A DNA stretch of 24,229 bases, taken from the NCBI GenBank assembly GCA_964625225.1, contig CAZVAR010000044.1, positions 1 to 24,229 on the forward strand. Direction: 5' to 3'. The first letter of the stretch is position 1; each line of letters starts with the position of its first letter. Below the pieces are notes generated by a model. It made no database searches. It was not told where the DNA came from and saw only the letters and a program-made list of their open reading frames with translations. Made by a program: the position numbers and the translations under genes. Below are positions 22,157 to 24,229 of this stretch, piece by piece. The DNA comes from CAZVAR01 sp964625225 (GTDB lineage Bacteria; Pseudomonadota; Alphaproteobacteria; JAJUGE01).

Positions 22157-23245
22157 TCAGTAGGAGAACGGGTACAACTTCCAATAGGCCTTGATCTGCC
22201 GCCAGCGGTGGGCGAGCCCGTCCGGCTCGAAGATCAGGAACAGGACGATGGCGAGGCCGATCGCCATTTCTTTGAAGTAGGGCAGTCCCTGGCTGACTGC
22301 CGGCGTCTGGCCCCAGCTCGTGGCCTGCAACATGCCGACGATCCCGGTCATCGCCTCGGGCAGCAGCACCATGAATGCGGTGCCCATCAGGCTGCCCATG
22401 ATCGACCCCAACCCGCCGATGATGATCATGCCCAGGAACGTGATCGACAGCAGCAGGTCGAAGCCTTCGACGGAGACGAAGCTGAGATAATGCGCGAACA
22501 GGGCGCCGCCGACGCCCGCGTAGAAGGAGGAGATGCCGAAGGACAGGATGCGGTATTTGGCCAGGTTGATGCCCATCACCTCGGCCGAGAGATAATGATC
22601 GCGCACCGCGACGAAGGCCCGCCCGTCGCGCGTCCGCATCAGGTTGGCGGCCAGGACGTACATCACCACCAGCCAGGCCAGCACGACATAGTAGTAGCTG
22701 CGGTCGCCGCTGACGATGAACCCGAAGATGCTGAACGGTTCGGCCAGCGCCCCGGCCGAGCCGCCGGTGAACCATTCCGCCCGCGCAAAGAAATCCATCA
22801 GGATGAACTGCGAGGCGAGCGTCGCGATCGCGAGGTAGAGCCCCTTCAGCCGCGCCGCGGGAATGCCCACGATCATGCCGATCGCGGTCGTCATCAGCCC
22901 GGCCAGCGGGATGCAGAAGAAGACGGGGATGCCGAACCGGTTGTTGAGCCAGGCCGAGGCGAAGGCGCCGAAGCCGAAGAACGCGCTGTGCCCCAGCGAG
23001 ATCTGCCCGGTGAAGCCGACCAGGATGTTCAGCCCCAGCGCGGCGATGCCGTAATAGCCGATCTGGATCAGCAGGTTCAGGTGATAGGGATTGAGCAGAT
23101 GGAAGTCGCCGAGCTCCAGCGGCAGCACGAGCGCGACGGCGATGCCGAGCGCCGCAAACCGGCGCGAATTGCGGCTCGGGAAGATCGTCGTATCCGCCCG
23201 GTAGCTGGTGCGGAACTCTCCCGCGGGCAGGGCGGTGCCGGCCAT
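22157..23245 (-). CDS. livM: Branched-chain amino acid-type ABC transporter permease LivM
   Basis: A 362-aa inner-membrane protein. A hydrophilic N-terminal tail (about 1-30) is followed by many hydrophobic segments. The signature LGLNILVGFTGQISLGHSAFFGFGAF is typical of LivM. The ATPase-contact loop is near RDHYLSAEVMGINLAKYR. Conserved FLGMIIIGGLGSIMGSLMGTAF occurs near the end. It starts 1 nt after the livH stop, a tight operon junction. Length is close to other LivM (about 330-430 aa). The substrate is defined by the binding protein, not by this subunit. Confidence 0.93.
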   Translation of the reverse strand: MAGTALPAGEFRTSYRADTTIFPSRNSRRFAALGIAVALVLPLELGDFHLLNPYHLNLLIQIGYYGIAALGLNILVGFTGQISLGHSAFFGFGAFASAWLNNRFGIPVFFCIPLAGLMTTAIGMIVGIPAARLKGLYLAIATLASQFILMDFFARAEWFTGGSAGALAEPFSIFGFIVSGDRSYYYVVLAWLVVMYVLAANLMRTRDGRAFVAVRDHYLSAEVMGINLAKYRILSFGISSFYAGVGGALFAHYLSFVSVEGFDLLLSITFLGMIIIGGLGSIMGSLMGTAFMVLLPEAMTGIVGMLQATSWGQTPAVSQGLPYFKEMAIGLAIVLFLIFEPDGLAHRWRQIKAYWKLYPFSY

Positions 23246-23246
23246 C

Positions 23247-24140
23247 TCACACCCTCTCGATCGCGCGGGTGCCGAACAGGCCGTACGGCTTGACCATGAG
23301 GATCAGCACCAGGACGTAGAAGGGTGCGATCGCGTACATGTTGCCGAAATTCAGCCATTGGCTGTCGACATACTGCGCTAGATTCTCCAGCAGTCCGATG
23401 ATCAGGCCGCCGATGACGGCGCCCACGATCGATTCGAGCCCGCCGACGATCACCGCCGGGAAGACCTTGATCCCGACCAGCGAGATCGTCGCCGAAACGC
23501 CGTTGACCATGCCGACGACGACGCCGGCGATCGCGGAGACCAGTGCCGAGATCGCCCACGACGCGGCGAACACCCGCTTCACGGAAATGCCCATGCTCTG
23601 CGCCACTTGCTGGTCGAAGGCGGTGGCGCGCATGGCGAGGCCGAAGCGCGAATATTTGAAGAACCACGCGAAGGCCGCCATGATCACGATCGAGATCGCG
23701 AGGCTCATGAGGTAGGCCGTCTCGACATTCAGCCCGAGCACCGTGACCTTCGCCTCGGCGAATACCGGCGGATAGGGCTGCGGAAAGACGCCGAACATCC
23801 ACTTCATCAGGGCCTGGAAGAAGATCGACAGGCCGATCGTCACCATCACCACCGAGATGATCGGCTCCCCGATCAGCGGCCGCAGGACGACGAGCTGCAG
23901 CACGAGGCCGAACAGCACCATGAAGGCGAGCGCGACCGGAAAACCGATCCAGAAGGGGAGCAGCAGATCGGTCAGAAGCCACCAGCAGGCCCAGGCCCCG
24001 ACCAGCAGGAACTCGCCTTGCGCGAAGTTGACGATCTGCGTCGCCTTGTAGATCAGCACGAAGCACATCGCGACGACGCCGTAGAGCGCGCCGACGATGA
24101 CGCCGTTGACCAGCAGCTGGAGGAGGAGGGAGGCGTTCAT
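23247..24140 (-). CDS. livH: Branched-chain amino acid-type ABC transporter permease LivH
   Basis: A 297-aa inner-membrane protein beginning MNASLLLQLLVNGVIVGALYG, the classic LivH N-terminus, then LIYKATQIVNFAQGEFLLVGA. The ATPase-contact loop is RATAFDQQVAQSMGISVKRVFAASW. The later block VFPAVIVGGLESIVGAVIGG is conserved. Length matches the family (about 290-310 aa). The start ATG overlaps an upstream TGA (ATGA), so another gene may be translated just ahead of it. It is the first complete gene of the visible operon; livG is not in the window and would be expected upstream or elsewhere. Confidence 0.93.
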   Translation of the reverse strand: MNASLLLQLLVNGVIVGALYGVVAMCFVLIYKATQIVNFAQGEFLLVGAWACWWLLTDLLLPFWIGFPVALAFMVLFGLVLQLVVLRPLIGEPIISVVMVTIGLSIFFQALMKWMFGVFPQPYPPVFAEAKVTVLGLNVETAYLMSLAISIVIMAAFAWFFKYSRFGLAMRATAFDQQVAQSMGISVKRVFAASWAISALVSAIAGVVVGMVNGVSATISLVGIKVFPAVIVGGLESIVGAVIGGLIIGLLENLAQYVDSQWLNFGNMYAIAPFYVLVLILMVKPYGLFGTRAIERV

Positions 24141-24229
24141 GGTGGCAGCGTACGGACCTTCGGGTCCGCTCCCTGCGTCCGGGCCGGAAGGGAAAGGTCT
24201 CCGGCCTCACGGCCCGCGCTCCGGGGCGA
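24141..24229 (-). other. Upstream end of the liv operon: hairpin and possible 3' end of another gene
   Basis: A 6-bp stem CGGACC (24153-24158) with GGTCCG (24163-24168) has a TTCG loop on the plus strand (CGAA on the transcribed strand) and sits 13 nt before livH. One minus-strand frame is open for 30 codons from the window edge to a TGA overlapping the livH ATG, which may be the C-terminus of an upstream gene. The segment is too short to identify, and one other frame is also open. Confidence 0.25.

Noticed and set aside
20781..22775. 664-codon extension of the liv binding-protein frame
   Set aside because: The first 240 codons overlap livM and lack family similarity; a signal peptide and ribosome-binding site place the start at 22055.
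1..24229. CRISPR arrays, tRNA/rRNA genes, insertion sequences, phage genes, defence systems
   Set aside because: None recognised by reading both strands: no regularly spaced repeats, no transposase-like frames, no tRNA-type cloverleaf noticed.

Overview
High-GC, gene-dense DNA with alphaproteobacterial content: a Rnk/GreA-type pair, DUF2333, a BtuB-like receptor under a cobalamin riboswitch, ProVWX, and a Liv-type ABC operon. A Rhodospirillales-like organism would fit, but this is inferred from gene content only. A run of 10 N at 2537-2546 shows that the source is a draft assembly.

Layout. 1-2071 (minus): lpxD, then an acyl carrier protein, then a ketoacyl-ACP synthase cut by the window edge; this is a small acyl-chain/lipid cassette. 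2293-4478 (plus): a DUF6306-like gene broken by the assembly gap, then two tandem Rnk-family genes. 4479-5009: a gene-poor spacer. 5010-7658 (minus): pepN, divergent from a DUF2333 membrane gene (7743-8738). 8748-9959 (minus): an orphan periplasmic binding protein with no permease beside it. 10277-13525 (plus): proVWX with a candidate promoter, an 18-codon leader ORF whose stop overlaps the proV start, hairpins between proW and proX, and an intrinsic terminator. 13622-14716 (plus): a TonB protein convergent with a BtuB-like outer-membrane receptor (14758-16689, minus). A cobalamin riboswitch and a Shine-Dalgarno-sequestering hairpin lie upstream of the receptor. 17086-19832 (plus): a UxaA-family dehydratase coupled to a fumarylacetoacetate-hydrolase-family enzyme, probably a sugar-acid pathway. 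19850-24140 (minus): livH-livM-substrate-binding protein-livF, with stem-loops in the gaps and no livG in the window.

How the genes work together: ProVWX imports glycine betaine, proline or a related osmolyte. TonB energises outer-membrane receptors, plausibly including the B12-regulated one next door. LivHMF plus its binding protein imports an amino acid or other small carboxylate. Most of the window is conventional. The least conventional signals are the B12 switch with its hairpin over the btuB ribosome-binding site, the leader ORF coupled to proV, the stand-alone lpxD/ACP/KAS cassette, and the UxaA-FAH gene pair.
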